In this document: piece by piece, positions 21,195-29,490 of the stretch
How the letters are laid out: each line of letters starts with the position of its first letter
Position numbering within the stretch: position 1 is the first letter of the stretch
Assembly: GCF_014646335.1 (NCBI RefSeq)
Contig: NZ_BMNG01000001.1
Location: 1-64,000 of the forward strand
DNA from: Streptomyces lasiicapitis
Lineage (GTDB): Bacteria; Actinomycetota; Actinomycetes; Streptomycetales; Streptomycetaceae
Direction of reading: 5' to 3'
Length of the DNA: 64,000 nt
Made by a program: the position numbers and the translations under genes
The notes under the pieces: model-generated
The model's input: only the letters and a program-made list of their open reading frames with translations
Databases searched by the model: none
Told to the model about the DNA's origin: nothing

Positions 21195-22796
21195 TCACCG
21201 CATCGGACGGTACGACCCCGCCGTGAAGAACCCGCCGCCGTTCTCACCGAGGCGGCCGGGGCGCGGGCCGCGTGGACGGCCACCACCGTCGCCGTCGCTA
21301 TCGTCATCGTCGTCGTCGAACCCGTCCTCCAGGTCATCGGGGTCCTCGTCGCCCGCGACGCCGAGCAGCCGCCGCGTCAACTGGTCCTGGTCCGACAGGA
21401 GTTCATCGACCGCCGCACGGATGTCCTCAGCGGCCGTGTCCGCGTCGCGCTCCGCCGCGATGAGGACGGCGCGCCGCACCAGTTCCTTCGCGAACGACGC
21501 CGTCGTGCCCTCCGTGCGCTCGACGATCTCCTCCGTGACCTCGTCGCCGAGGCCGAGCCCGCCGCCGTACAGATCGAGGAGACGACGTCGGCCGACGGCG
21601 TCCGGCAGCGGGATCTCGACGGCGAGGTCGACGCGGCCGGGGCGCTGGGCGAGGGCGGGCTCCAGGAGGTCGGCGCGGTTGGTGGTGAGCAGGAAGGCCA
21701 CGTCGGCGTCGTCGCCGAGGCCGTCCATCTCGTTCAACACCTGGAAGAGCAGGGGCTGTTCGCCGCCGCCGTAGTCCCGCGACTCGGCGATGAGGTCGCA
21801 GTCCTCCAGGATGACGAGGGCGGGCTGGAGCATGCGGGCGAGGGCGCAGGCCGGGCCGATGGCGCCGATGGTGGTGCCGGACAGCAGGACGACGGTGAAG
21901 TCCGGCAGGTCCGAGAGGAGATAGCGGATCGTGTGCGTCTTGCCGGTGCCGGGCGGGCCGTACAGGAGCAGTCCGCGGCGCAGGTGCTGGCCCGCCGCGC
22001 GCAGCCGCTCGCGCTGCCGGGCGACGCCGACGACCTGCCGCTCCACCCGGTCGAGCAGTCCGTCGGGCAGCACGATGCCGTCGCGGGTCAGGCCCGCGCG
22101 GCGGTGGAAGCGGAACGGGCCGAGGCCTTCGCCGAAGGCGTCGCCCTCGAAGGACAGGACCTGGCCGCGGTAGATGTTGTGCTCCCGCAGGAACGCGTCG
22201 ATGCCCGCGATGAGCCGCCGGGCGGTGTCGCGGGACGCGGCGAGGACTTCGAGCTGGATCTTCTCGCGGCCGTAGTCCTCGCTCGTGCCGCGAAGGAGGA
22301 CGACGCAGCGCTCCTCGGCGCCGTCGGCGGTGCGCTCCGAGCCGAGGTAGAACCCGAAGGACACGCAGGCGAGTTCGTCGTCCGGCGAGATCGGCAGGTG
22401 GGTGTAGTCGACGGCGCCGATGACGAACTTGTCGTAGCGGTCTGCGGATTCGATGATCTCCGAGAGCGCGTAGTGGTTGCGGTGGTCGGAGCCCGTCATG
22501 CCGATCAGTTCGTACGTGCGTGAGTCGGCGGTGAACCAGTGCTCCAGGGCGAGGTGGACGTTCGGGTGGTCGTACGCCGCGTACGTGGCCTTGACCACGG
22601 GGGCGTCGCCGGGCTCGATGCCGAGGTGGTCGCGGAGGCGGGCGGTGAGGTCGCGGTCCGAGCCGTTGGTCCGGGGCGGGCGGGCGACCGCCTCCAGGAA
22701 CTCCTCGAAGAGCTGGCTCACGCGCGTCAGGTCGGCACCTCCGCCGTCGGACGGTCCCGCCTTCGCGATCTCCGTCACCTTGTCCCCCTGGTCCAT
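21195..22796 (-). CDS. AAA-family ATPase with acidic tail
   Basis: Product of 533 residues. The first ~240 residues form an N-terminal domain I do not recognise, with mixed alpha/beta character. The AAA module follows: Walker A LLLYGPPGTGKTHTIRYLL, Walker B PALVILEDCDLIAE, sensor region FLLTTNRADLLEPALAQRPG with the arginine finger, and the sensor 2 helix. After it comes a run of Asp/Glu (about 20 acidic residues near position 490) and a Gly/Arg/Pro-rich end. The order resembles FtsH/spastin-type AAA without membrane segments or protease. ATG 22796 is preceded by GGAGAGG. Transcribed alone and divergently from the GH16 gene. Target unknown. Confidence 0.85.
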   Translation of the reverse strand: MDQGDKVTEIAKAGPSDGGGADLTRVSQLFEEFLEAVARPPRTNGSDRDLTARLRDHLGIEPGDAPVVKATYAAYDHPNVHLALEHWFTADSRTYELIGMTGSDHRNHYALSEIIESADRYDKFVIGAVDYTHLPISPDDELACVSFGFYLGSERTADGAEERCVVLLRGTSEDYGREKIQLEVLAASRDTARRLIAGIDAFLREHNIYRGQVLSFEGDAFGEGLGPFRFHRRAGLTRDGIVLPDGLLDRVERQVVGVARQRERLRAAGQHLRRGLLLYGPPGTGKTHTIRYLLSDLPDFTVVLLSGTTIGAIGPACALARMLQPALVILEDCDLIAESRDYGGGEQPLLFQVLNEMDGLGDDADVAFLLTTNRADLLEPALAQRPGRVDLAVEIPLPDAVGRRRLLDLYGGGLGLGDEVTEEIVERTEGTTASFAKELVRRAVLIAAERDADTAAEDIRAAVDELLSDQDQLTRRLLGVAGDEDPDDLEDGFDDDDDDSDGDGGGRPRGPRPGRLGENGGGFFTAGSYRPMR

Positions 22797-22990
22797 GGTC
22801 GTCCTCTCCGCGCAACGCTTGCCGCTGGTCATGCGGCGCCGGTATTTCCGGTCTCTCAGCGTGGGCGGCGGCGGGGGTGCCGTGCAACCGTATTGCCGCC
22901 CCCTGAACGGCTCGCGGCCAACTCCCCCGTGGCTTCGGGAACTTGACGACGTACAGCCATTGACGGCACCCCCGTCCACAACTACAAAAC

Positions 22991-23008
22991 CCTGAGAGCG
23001 CTCTCAGG
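22991..23008. promoter_or_regulatory. LacI-type operator upstream of the GH16 gene
   Basis: Perfect 18-bp palindrome CCTGAGAGCGCTCTCAGG, 33 bp before the glucanase ATG. The GAGCGCTC centre matches the CebR/BglR-like operators that control saccharide use in streptomycetes. No LacI-type gene is in the window, so control would come from elsewhere. Confidence 0.8.
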
Positions 23009-23041
23009 AATTCACCCCCGTCCCCTGCCCGGAGGTGCACC

Positions 23042-24508
23042 ATGAGCACCACCTTCCGCGACGCCCTCTTCAGGTACAGACACCGCACCCCCCTCCTCGC
23101 CGGACTCGCCGCCGTCGGCCTGATGGCCGCCCTGATGACGCCGGGCCAGGCCCGGGGTGACGTACCCCCCGCCCCCGGCTGGACCCTGCAGTGGAGCGAC
23201 GACTTCAACGGCCCCGCCCGCTCGCTGCCCTCCGCCGCGAACTGGCAGATCGACACCGGCCACAACTACCCGGGCGGGCCCGGGAACTGGGGCACCGGCG
23301 AGATCCAGAACTACACCTCGTCCCCCGACAACCTGAGCCTGGACGGCAACGGGAACCTGCGCATCACGCCCCTGCGGGACGGCTCCGGGAACTGGACCTC
23401 GGGCCGCATCGAGACGAAGCGCGCCGACTTCAAGGCGCCGACGGGCGGCACCCTCGCCATCGAGGGCCGCATCCAGATGCCGAACGTCACCGGCGAGCAG
23501 GCGCTCGGCTACTGGCCCGCCTTCTGGGCGCTCGGCGCGCCCTACCGCGGCAACTACTGGAACTGGCCGTCCATCGGCGAGTTCGACGTCATGGAGAACG
23601 TCAACGGCATCAACTCGGTCTGGGGCGTGCTGCATTGCGGCGTGAACCCCGGGGGCCCCTGCAACGAGACCAACGGCATCGGCGCCAACCGCGCCTGCCC
23701 CGGGGCCTCGTGCCAGTCCGCCTTCCACACGTACCGCTTCGAGTGGGACCGGTCCGCCAGCCCCAACGTCCTGCGCTGGTACGTCGACGGGCAGCTCTAC
23801 CACAGCGTGGACCAGAACCGGGTGGGCGCCGAGGCGTGGAACAACATGACGAACCACGCGGGCTACTTCATCCTCCTGAACGTGGCGATGGGCGGCGCGT
23901 TCCCGGACGGGGTCGCCGGGCGTGCCACGCCGGTCCCGGCCACCGTGCCGGGGCGGGCGATGGCCGTCGACTACGTCGCGGTGTGGACGCGGGGCGGCGG
24001 GGGCGGCGACCCCGACCCCGGTACGCCGTCGTCGCTGCACCTGCGCCCCGGCGGCACGCTCGGCGCGCCCGCGGGCTCCGCGGCGGCCACCACGCTCGCC
24101 TCGGCGGGCGGCGCCAACCACGACGGCACGCCGCACGCGGCCCAGACCTTCACCGCGACGGGTGTGAACGGCACGTACAACGGCGGGTCCACGGACTTCG
24201 ACCTGTTCGTCGACGCGGGCTCTTCGGTCGCCAACGGGCAGCAGGTGCGGGTGAGTTACGACCGTACGGGCGACGGGTCGTGGGAGCGTACGGAGACGTA
24301 TCAGTACTTCGCCACCGATCCCGTGCCCGGCTATGAGCATTACACGCAGGCCAAGGGCCTGAAGTCGGCGACGGGCGCGCACGGGACGATGGCGGGCGGC
24401 ACGGTGCGGGTCGAGGTGTGGAACGCGATCGGGAACGCGTCCAGCACGGTCGGCACGGGCAACCAGTCGGTCGTCCGGATCCCGTACAGCTCGGGCGCCG
24501 CGCGGTAG
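23042..24508 (+). CDS. Secreted GH16 endo-beta-1,3-glucanase with C-terminal glucan-binding module
   Basis: Product of 488 residues. A signal peptide (residues ~1-38: basic start, LLAGLAAVGLMAALM core, ends GQARG) is followed by a GH16 jelly-roll domain. Its catalytic stretch IGEFDVMENVNG supplies nucleophile and acid/base in the ExDxxE pattern typical of laminarinases; WPAFWALG precedes it. A Gly/Pro/Asp linker near residue 320 leads to a ~150-residue C-terminal domain (LHLRPGGTLG to IPYSSG) that resembles CBM56-type beta-1,3-glucan binders; that label is less certain. GGAGG is 6 bases before the ATG. Likely degrades fungal or plant beta-glucan outside the cell. Confidence 0.9.
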   Translation: MSTTFRDALFRYRHRTPLLAGLAAVGLMAALMTPGQARGDVPPAPGWTLQWSDDFNGPARSLPSAANWQIDTGHNYPGGPGNWGTGEIQNYTSSPDNLSLDGNGNLRITPLRDGSGNWTSGRIETKRADFKAPTGGTLAIEGRIQMPNVTGEQALGYWPAFWALGAPYRGNYWNWPSIGEFDVMENVNGINSVWGVLHCGVNPGGPCNETNGIGANRACPGASCQSAFHTYRFEWDRSASPNVLRWYVDGQLYHSVDQNRVGAEAWNNMTNHAGYFILLNVAMGGAFPDGVAGRATPVPATVPGRAMAVDYVAVWTRGGGGGDPDPGTPSSLHLRPGGTLGAPAGSAAATTLASAGGANHDGTPHAAQTFTATGVNGTYNGGSTDFDLFVDAGSSVANGQQVRVSYDRTGDGSWERTETYQYFATDPVPGYEHYTQAKGLKSATGAHGTMAGGTVRVEVWNAIGNASSTVGTGNQSVVRIPYSSGAAR

Positions 24509-24534
24509 CGGTACCCCGCGGTTACGTTGGTGCG

Positions 24535-24939
24535 GTGAACGACACCGACCGCGCGCACGCCGAACTGATCGCCGTCGCCGAGGGCTGGGCGGCGGCGATC
24601 GTGGCGAACGACGCCGACGGGATCGCCGGCTTCATGGCGGACGAGTGGGTGATGGTGTCCGAGTCGGGCGTCTCCCCCAAGGCCGACTTCCTCTCCGTGG
24701 TGGCATCCGGCGAACTCACCCACTCGGCCATGGACCGGGTGGGCCCCGCCCGCATCCGCGTCCACGGCGACACCGCCCTGTTCACGGCCCGGGTGACGAA
24801 CACCGCCCACTACCAGGGGCAGCGCTTCGACGCGGACGAGTGGACGACGGACGTCTTCGTGCGGCGGTCCGGCCGCTGGGAGTGCGTGCTGACCCAGATC
24901 ACACCGGCGGCTCCCGCAGCACCCGAACGGGGTGTTTGA
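24535..24939 (+). CDS. NTF2/SnoaL-like protein (DUF4440 type)
   Basis: Product of 134 residues with the cone-fold pattern of the NTF2-like superfamily: a helical start (ELIAVAEGWAAAIVANDADGI), then ADEWVMVSESG, RIRVHGDTALFTARVTNTA and a last strand pair (DVFVRRSGRWECVLTQIT). Such proteins are small binders or isomerase-like enzymes; no catalytic set is evident. GTG 24535 is the likely start. Stands alone, 26 bp after the glucanase gene. Confidence 0.8.
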   Translation: MNDTDRAHAELIAVAEGWAAAIVANDADGIAGFMADEWVMVSESGVSPKADFLSVVASGELTHSAMDRVGPARIRVHGDTALFTARVTNTAHYQGQRFDADEWTTDVFVRRSGRWECVLTQITPAAPAAPERGV

Positions 24940-25037
24940 CACCGAACCCCTGTCTGGAACGGTCCCGTCCCGGCGAGCATGGCACCCGGTCGTGACTTCG
25001 GGGGACGCTCATGACTCGGACCACTCAGGGAGACCCC

Positions 25038-25649
25038 ATGACATCTCCACGCACACGTCCGGCAACTCCGCACTCGCGCCGGGCACCGCTCGTGGCCCTC
25101 GCAGCCCTGGTGGCCCTGGTGGCGGCCGCACTGCCCGCATCGTCGGCGGCGGCCGCACCGGGCGGGGAGGCCGCGCGGCCGGAAGCCCCGAAGCCGAAGC
25201 TCGCCGCACCTCCCGCGGCACCGGCGGTCGGCCCCTTCCAGGTCAGGAACCACGGCATCGGCCGCTGCATGGGCATGCCGCCCGGGGACGACCGGATGCG
25301 GGTGTGGAACTGCACCTCGGAGCCTTACCAACTCTGGGACCTGATCGCGGACGGCCGAGGTCGCTATCACATGGCGACCCGCAGGGACGGCCGCTGCCTC
25401 GCGGGCCACGCGAACGGCCCGGCAGGCTGGGCCACCTGGCTGTCGGACTGCGACCGCACCTTCACCAACGTGGACCAGCTCTGGTACGTCGACCCGGCCC
25501 ACTCGGCCGACCCCGAGCGGATCGCGAACCTCTTCGGCCGCGCCCTGGAGCCCGACCGCGGCTGGGGCGGCGCCAACGAGTCCCCCGTCGTGACCAACGA
25601 CTACGACGGACGGCCGAACCAGCGCTGGACACTGATCTACGGCCCGTGA
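25038..25649 (+). CDS. Secreted ricin-B-like lectin domain protein
   Basis: Product of 203 residues. A signal peptide (RRAPLVALAALVALVAAAL core, cleavage near ASSAAAAP) and a Pro/Ala/Lys linker lead to a beta-trefoil-like region with GRCMGMP, VWNCTSEPYQLWDLI, GRCLAGHANGP and PNQRWTLIYGP, i.e. the QxW and Cys spacing of ricin-type carbohydrate binders. No enzyme domain is attached. ATG 25038 has AGGGAGA in front; an earlier ATG lacks one. Probably an extracellular sugar-binding protein. Confidence 0.75.
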   Translation: MTSPRTRPATPHSRRAPLVALAALVALVAAALPASSAAAAPGGEAARPEAPKPKLAAPPAAPAVGPFQVRNHGIGRCMGMPPGDDRMRVWNCTSEPYQLWDLIADGRGRYHMATRRDGRCLAGHANGPAGWATWLSDCDRTFTNVDQLWYVDPAHSADPERIANLFGRALEPDRGWGGANESPVVTNDYDGRPNQRWTLIYGP

Positions 25650-25690
25650 CGCCCCGAGCCACCCCGGAGCCACCGCCGACCCGGAGTCAC

Positions 25691-26197
25691 CTACGAATCA
25701 CCCTCCCCCAACTCCCGCCGCATCCGCCCACAGACCTCGACCACCGCGTCCGCGTCCGGCCCCGCCCCCTCGGCGAACATCGCCACCTGCAGCGCGGGGC
25801 CGTGCGCGGCATGCCGGTCCAGGTCGCCGGTGCGGGCGGGCTGGACCACGAAGTGGATGTGTCCGGGCACGCGCCCGGCGTGCGACCACAGGCAGACGTA
25901 CACCTGCTCGCAGTCGCCGACGACGGCACGAACGGCGTCGGCGACCCGCACGAGCAGTGGCCCCAACCCGGCCGCCTCCTCGGCGGACAGCTCGTGCACG
26001 CCGGTCACGTGCCGCAGCGGCTTGACGACGAACGTGCCGACGCCCAGCGGGCCCACGCAGTGCTCGACAGCCCAGTGCGCGGTGCGCAGCACGGCCCCGC
26101 CCGGCAGCGGTACGGAGCCGTCCGTGAGCCCGCAGGCCAGGCACGGGGGCGGGGGCGACGCGCCCCCGCCCGCCGCGCGCACCGGCTTGGCCGCCAT
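25691..26197 (-). CDS. HIT-family protein
   Basis: Product of 168 residues. The N-terminal CLACGL cysteine pair and the nucleotide-binding histidine motif HIHFVVQP (HxHxxxx) place it in the histidine-triad superfamily; the third His of the classic HxHxH is replaced, as in some diverged branches. ATG 26197 is preferred because GGGGAG lies ~8 bases upstream; ATG 26227 has none. Downstream of, and on the same strand as, the DHA2 pump with a 67-bp gap. Likely a nucleotide hydrolase or transferase; substrate not clear. Confidence 0.78.
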   Translation of the reverse strand: MAAKPVRAAGGGASPPPPCLACGLTDGSVPLPGGAVLRTAHWAVEHCVGPLGVGTFVVKPLRHVTGVHELSAEEAAGLGPLLVRVADAVRAVVGDCEQVYVCLWSHAGRVPGHIHFVVQPARTGDLDRHAAHGPALQVAMFAEGAGPDADAVVEVCGRMRRELGEGDS

Positions 26198-26264
26198 AGC
26201 GGACTCCCCCCTCGGACTTCCTGACATCGGCGCAGGTCAGGCGCCGAATATGACTCCTTCGAGC

Positions 26265-27977
26265 CTAACTGACCCGGCCCACCGGCTCCTTCGCAAGGTC
26301 GGTCGCGGAGTCGGCCTCGTCCGGTGTCGGCGCCGCGCCCCGGTCCGGCTTCGTCGCCTCGCCCTTCCTCGGCAGGAGCAGCGCCACCACCACCGTCCCC
26401 ACCCCGAGGATCACCGCGCCCACCAGGCTCGTGTGGGCCACCGCGTCCGAGAAGGACGAGCTGACCGCGTGCTTCATCTGCTCGGCACCCTGGGCGAGTT
26501 CGCTCGCCTGCGCCTTCAGTTGGGCCGCCTTCTCGGGCGAGGTGCCGGGAGCCCCGGCCTTCTCGGCGAGCTGTCGCGCCTGCGTGCCGATCGCCTGGGC
26601 CACGCCGCCGCCCGCGCCGACGGAGTCCTGTGCCTGTTCGAGGGCGGACGCGGGCAGCTTGGAGCCCTTCGTCTCGTCCGCGAGCCCGTTGGCGTACGAA
26701 CTGGCGAGGAGCGAGCCGAGGACCGCGATGCCGAGGGAGCCGCCGAGTTCGAGGGAGGTGTCGTTGACGGCGCCGCCGACGCCCAGCTCCGACTCGGGGA
26801 ACGCCCCCATGATCGCGTCCGTGCACGGCGAGACGGCGAAGCCGAGGGAGAGGCCGAGGATGACGAGGGGCGCGACGAAGTCCGCGTACGTGGAGGTGGC
26901 GGAGGTCGCCGTCAGCAGCGCGAGCGACGTCGTGCCGCCCACCATGCCCGCCGTCACCATGACCTTCGCGCCGAGGCGGGGAGTGAGCACACCGGTGAGC
27001 GCCGAGCCGACGAACACCGCTCCCGCCAGCGGCAGCATCCGCACACCCGTCTCCAACGGGTCGTAGTCCAGGACGAATTGGAGGTGCTGGGTCAGGTAGT
27101 AGAAGGCGCCGAAGACGGCGACGAAGAACAGCGCCACGGCGAGGTTCGACCCCGAGAAGCCGCGCTGCGCGAACTTCCGTACATCCAGAACGGGCCGCGG
27201 ATGCCGCAGCTCCCACACGACGAACAGCACGAGCCCCACCCCGGCGATCACCGCGGCGGCCACCGCGCTCGCGCCCCAGCCGAAGCCGGGACCCTCGATG
27301 ATCATGTAGATGAGCGCACCGATCCAGACGACGGACAGCAGCCCGCCGACATAGTCGATCCGCCCGGGATCGGCGGCCTTCGACGGCGGTACGAGGACGA
27401 ACGCGCCGATGATGGCAAGGACCGCCACGGGGATGTCGATGAGGAACGTCGACGCCCAGCCGTAGTCCTCCAGGAGCGCGCCCGCGATCAGCGGCCCGGC
27501 CGCGATGGCGATGCCGGACGTCGCCGCCCACAGGGTGATCGCCTTGGCCCGCTCCTCGCGCGGGAAGGTCGACGCGAGCAGCGAGAGCGTCGCGGGCATG
27601 ATCATGGCCGCGCCGACGCCCATGACCGCGCGCGACACGATGACGGCAGTCGAGCTGTCGGACAGCGCGCCCGCCCCCGCGCCCGCGCTGAGCACGACGA
27701 GCCCGAGCACGAGCGCGCCCCGGCGGCTGTACTTGTCGCCGATCGCGCCGAGCAGCAGCATCAGCGCGGCGTACGGAACGGTGTACGCGTCGATGACCCA
27801 CTGCAGGTCGGAGCTGGACAGGTCCAGGTCACGGGTCATGTCGGGGGCCGCCACGGTGAGCGCCGTGTTCGCCATGACGGCGATCAGCAGGCTCAGACAC
27901 AGGACGGCCAGCGCCCACCAGCGGCGGGCATAGGGCCGGTCCATCCGTTCGACCGGCTCCTTGATCAGCAAAGGCAT
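26265..27977 (-). CDS. DHA2-family (EmrB/QacA) drug efflux transporter
   Basis: Major facilitator of 570 residues with about 14 transmembrane helices. Motif A appears as GAIGDKYSRRGAL, motif C as VSRAVMGVGAAMIMPATLSLLA, and the DHA2-type core runs to the final helix VVALLLPRKGE. A large hydrophilic insert before the last helix (LPASALEQAQDSVGAGGG to EQMKHAVSS) is typical of this branch. ATG 27977 has GAGG about 10 bases upstream. It diverges from a TetR gene, and three copies of a TTGCAC palindrome lie between them, so substrate-induced derepression is very likely. Confidence 0.93.
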   Translation of the reverse strand: MPLLIKEPVERMDRPYARRWWALAVLCLSLLIAVMANTALTVAAPDMTRDLDLSSSDLQWVIDAYTVPYAALMLLLGAIGDKYSRRGALVLGLVVLSAGAGAGALSDSSTAVIVSRAVMGVGAAMIMPATLSLLASTFPREERAKAITLWAATSGIAIAAGPLIAGALLEDYGWASTFLIDIPVAVLAIIGAFVLVPPSKAADPGRIDYVGGLLSVVWIGALIYMIIEGPGFGWGASAVAAAVIAGVGLVLFVVWELRHPRPVLDVRKFAQRGFSGSNLAVALFFVAVFGAFYYLTQHLQFVLDYDPLETGVRMLPLAGAVFVGSALTGVLTPRLGAKVMVTAGMVGGTTSLALLTATSATSTYADFVAPLVILGLSLGFAVSPCTDAIMGAFPESELGVGGAVNDTSLELGGSLGIAVLGSLLASSYANGLADETKGSKLPASALEQAQDSVGAGGGVAQAIGTQARQLAEKAGAPGTSPEKAAQLKAQASELAQGAEQMKHAVSSSFSDAVAHTSLVGAVILGVGTVVVALLLPRKGEATKPDRGAAPTPDEADSATDLAKEPVGRVS

Positions 27978-28002
27978 CGGGTCCACCCCTCGTTTCAGGA
28001 TC

Positions 28003-28077
28003 TTGCACATCGCTGTGCAATTGCACGCCACTGTGCAATGTACGCGACGACGAGCCATCTTGCACACCGATGTGCAA
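28003..28077. promoter_or_regulatory. Three 18-bp operators between the efflux pump and its TetR
   Basis: TTGCACATCGCTGTGCAA (28003-28020), TTGCACGCCACTGTGCAA (28021-28038) and TTGCACACCGATGTGCAA (28060-28077). Each is TTGCAC plus A or G, a 4-bp spacer, then TGTGCAA. The first two abut exactly; the third is 39 bp on and 28 bp before the TetR ATG. Confidence 0.9.
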
Positions 28078-28105
28078 GTGCGGGTGCGCGCGGCAGAATG
28101 CCCTC

Positions 28106-28801
28106 ATGAGCCGTACGAAGCCGACGCCGCCGCCTGCGACCGACGCGCCCTCGCCCTCCGCACCCGCGGCCGCCGCACCCGCGACCGCCGCGACCGCCCG
28201 CGCCGACGCCAACCGCCGCCGCATCCTCGACGTCGCCTTCACGGAGCTGACCCGGGACCCGGACGCGACGATGGACCAGATCGCGCGCGCCGCGGGCGTC
28301 GTGCGCCGGACCGTGTACGGCCACTTCCCGAGCCGCGAGGCCCTGGTGGGCGCGATCCTCGACGAGGCCGTAGCCGCGGTGACGGCCGCGCACTCCGCCG
28401 CGTACGCGAGCGCGGCCGAGGATCCGCCGCGGGCGGTCGCCTCGGCGATGCTCAGCATCTGGCACGTCACCGACCGCTACCGCCTGCTGCTCTCGCTCGC
28501 GCAGCGCGCCGTCACGATGGAGGGCATCCGCGAACGCCTCGCCCCCGTGCACGCGGCGGGCACGGAGATGCTCCAACGCGCCCTGGACTCGGGCAGGTTC
28601 GTCTCCCCGCTCCCCGCGCGGGCTCTCGTCTACGTCCTGGAGAACACCATGTTCGGCCTCATGGAGGCGGTGAACGAGGGCGTCCTGGAGGCGGAGGAGG
28701 GCGGCCGGGCCGCGGCGGTCAGCTTCCTGTGCGCGGCGGGGATGCCTCCGGCGGAGGCGGCGGCGCTGGTGGCGGAGGTCGACGCGGCGCGGGGCGCCTG
28801 A
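28106..28801 (+). CDS. TetR-family repressor of the divergent efflux pump
   Basis: Product of 231 residues. A Pro/Ala/Thr-rich tail (residues ~1-32) precedes the HTH: NRRRILDVAFTELTRDPDAT, MDQIARAAGVVRRTVYGHFP. The C-terminal domain is alpha-helical, ending LVAEVDAARGA. ATG 28106 is used; in-frame codons upstream would lie inside the third operator. The operator arrangement suggests it controls both itself and the pump. Confidence 0.92.
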   Translation: MSRTKPTPPPATDAPSPSAPAAAAPATAATARADANRRRILDVAFTELTRDPDATMDQIARAAGVVRRTVYGHFPSREALVGAILDEAVAAVTAAHSAAYASAAEDPPRAVASAMLSIWHVTDRYRLLLSLAQRAVTMEGIRERLAPVHAAGTEMLQRALDSGRFVSPLPARALVYVLENTMFGLMEAVNEGVLEAEEGGRAAAVSFLCAAGMPPAEAAALVAEVDAARGA

Positions 28802-28927
28802 GAAGCCCCTCCCTCATGTTTCGGGCACGCCCGGAACACCTCGTGCGCCCCCGTCCACCTCGGCGACCTTGGGTGAGTCAGCGGGGTGCACCGGACCCGA
28901 CCAACTCGGTGCGGATCGGGGAGAGAA

Positions 28928-29392
28928 ATGTTGGTGGCCAAGAAGGCCCTTGTGGGGATCGGTACCGCCGTACTGCTCACGACCGGCGGCATGGCGACTG
29001 CGGTGGCGCAGGACGGCCTCGGCGGGCAGGATGCCCGCGGCGTCAAGGCGACCTCCAAGGCCAACGCCTCGTGGGGCTATGCGAAGGCCACGTGGAAGTG
29101 GAAGGGTGCGGGCTCGACCGGCAAGGTCAAGGTGTACGTCGACGACCAGGACTGCAACGGATACAGCGTCTACGCCAAGATGCAGTTCAAGCGCGCCACT
29201 GGGCAGATCGTCGACGGGGACAACTACTACTGGAACAGCGACAGCCGCTGCAGGGGCAAGGGCCAGACGCGCAACGGCCCCAAGTTCAGCGACAACTTCA
29301 ACATCACCCACGGCCGCGTCGTGGTGTGCCAGTCCGACTGGGGCTGGGACACCTGCAAGAACGGCAAGTGGCACAAGAACCCCAAGGCCTGA
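28928..29392 (+). CDS. Small secreted protein, family unknown
   Basis: Product of 154 residues. Signal peptide LVGIGTAVLLTTGGMATAVA, then a mature part rich in Trp, Lys, Asn and Gly (ASWGYAKATWKWKGAGSTGK). Four cysteines (DDQDCNGY, DSRCRGKG, VVVCQSDWGWDTCKNG) could form two disulfides. I recognise no domain; it looks like a small beta-sandwich. ATG 28928 has GGGGAGA in front. Monocistronic, followed by a hairpin at 29429. Confidence 0.8.
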   Translation: MLVAKKALVGIGTAVLLTTGGMATAVAQDGLGGQDARGVKATSKANASWGYAKATWKWKGAGSTGKVKVYVDDQDCNGYSVYAKMQFKRATGQIVDGDNYYWNSDSRCRGKGQTRNGPKFSDNFNITHGRVVVCQSDWGWDTCKNGKWHKNPKA

Positions 29393-29428
29393 CCGGTTGA
29401 CCGGGTGACCCGGTCGGCCAAGCCGGAT

Positions 29429-29458
29429 GCCCGGCCCTCGATCGTCGGGGGCCGGGCA
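29429..29458. terminator. Bidirectional terminator hairpin
   Basis: TGCCCGGCCC (29429-29438) pairs with GGGCCGGGCA (29449-29458), 10-bp loop, in the convergent gap after the small secreted protein gene and before the stop of the HTH-pseudoglycosidase gene. Confidence 0.8.
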
Positions 29459-29490
29459 CCCGGCTGTTCACACCCGGCTCCGCACCCCGC

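Noticed and set aside
24932..26224. A 430-residue plus-strand frame over the lectin-like and HIT genes
   Set aside because: Crosses a signal-peptide gene in another frame and a real minus-strand gene; Arg/Pro/Gly noise.
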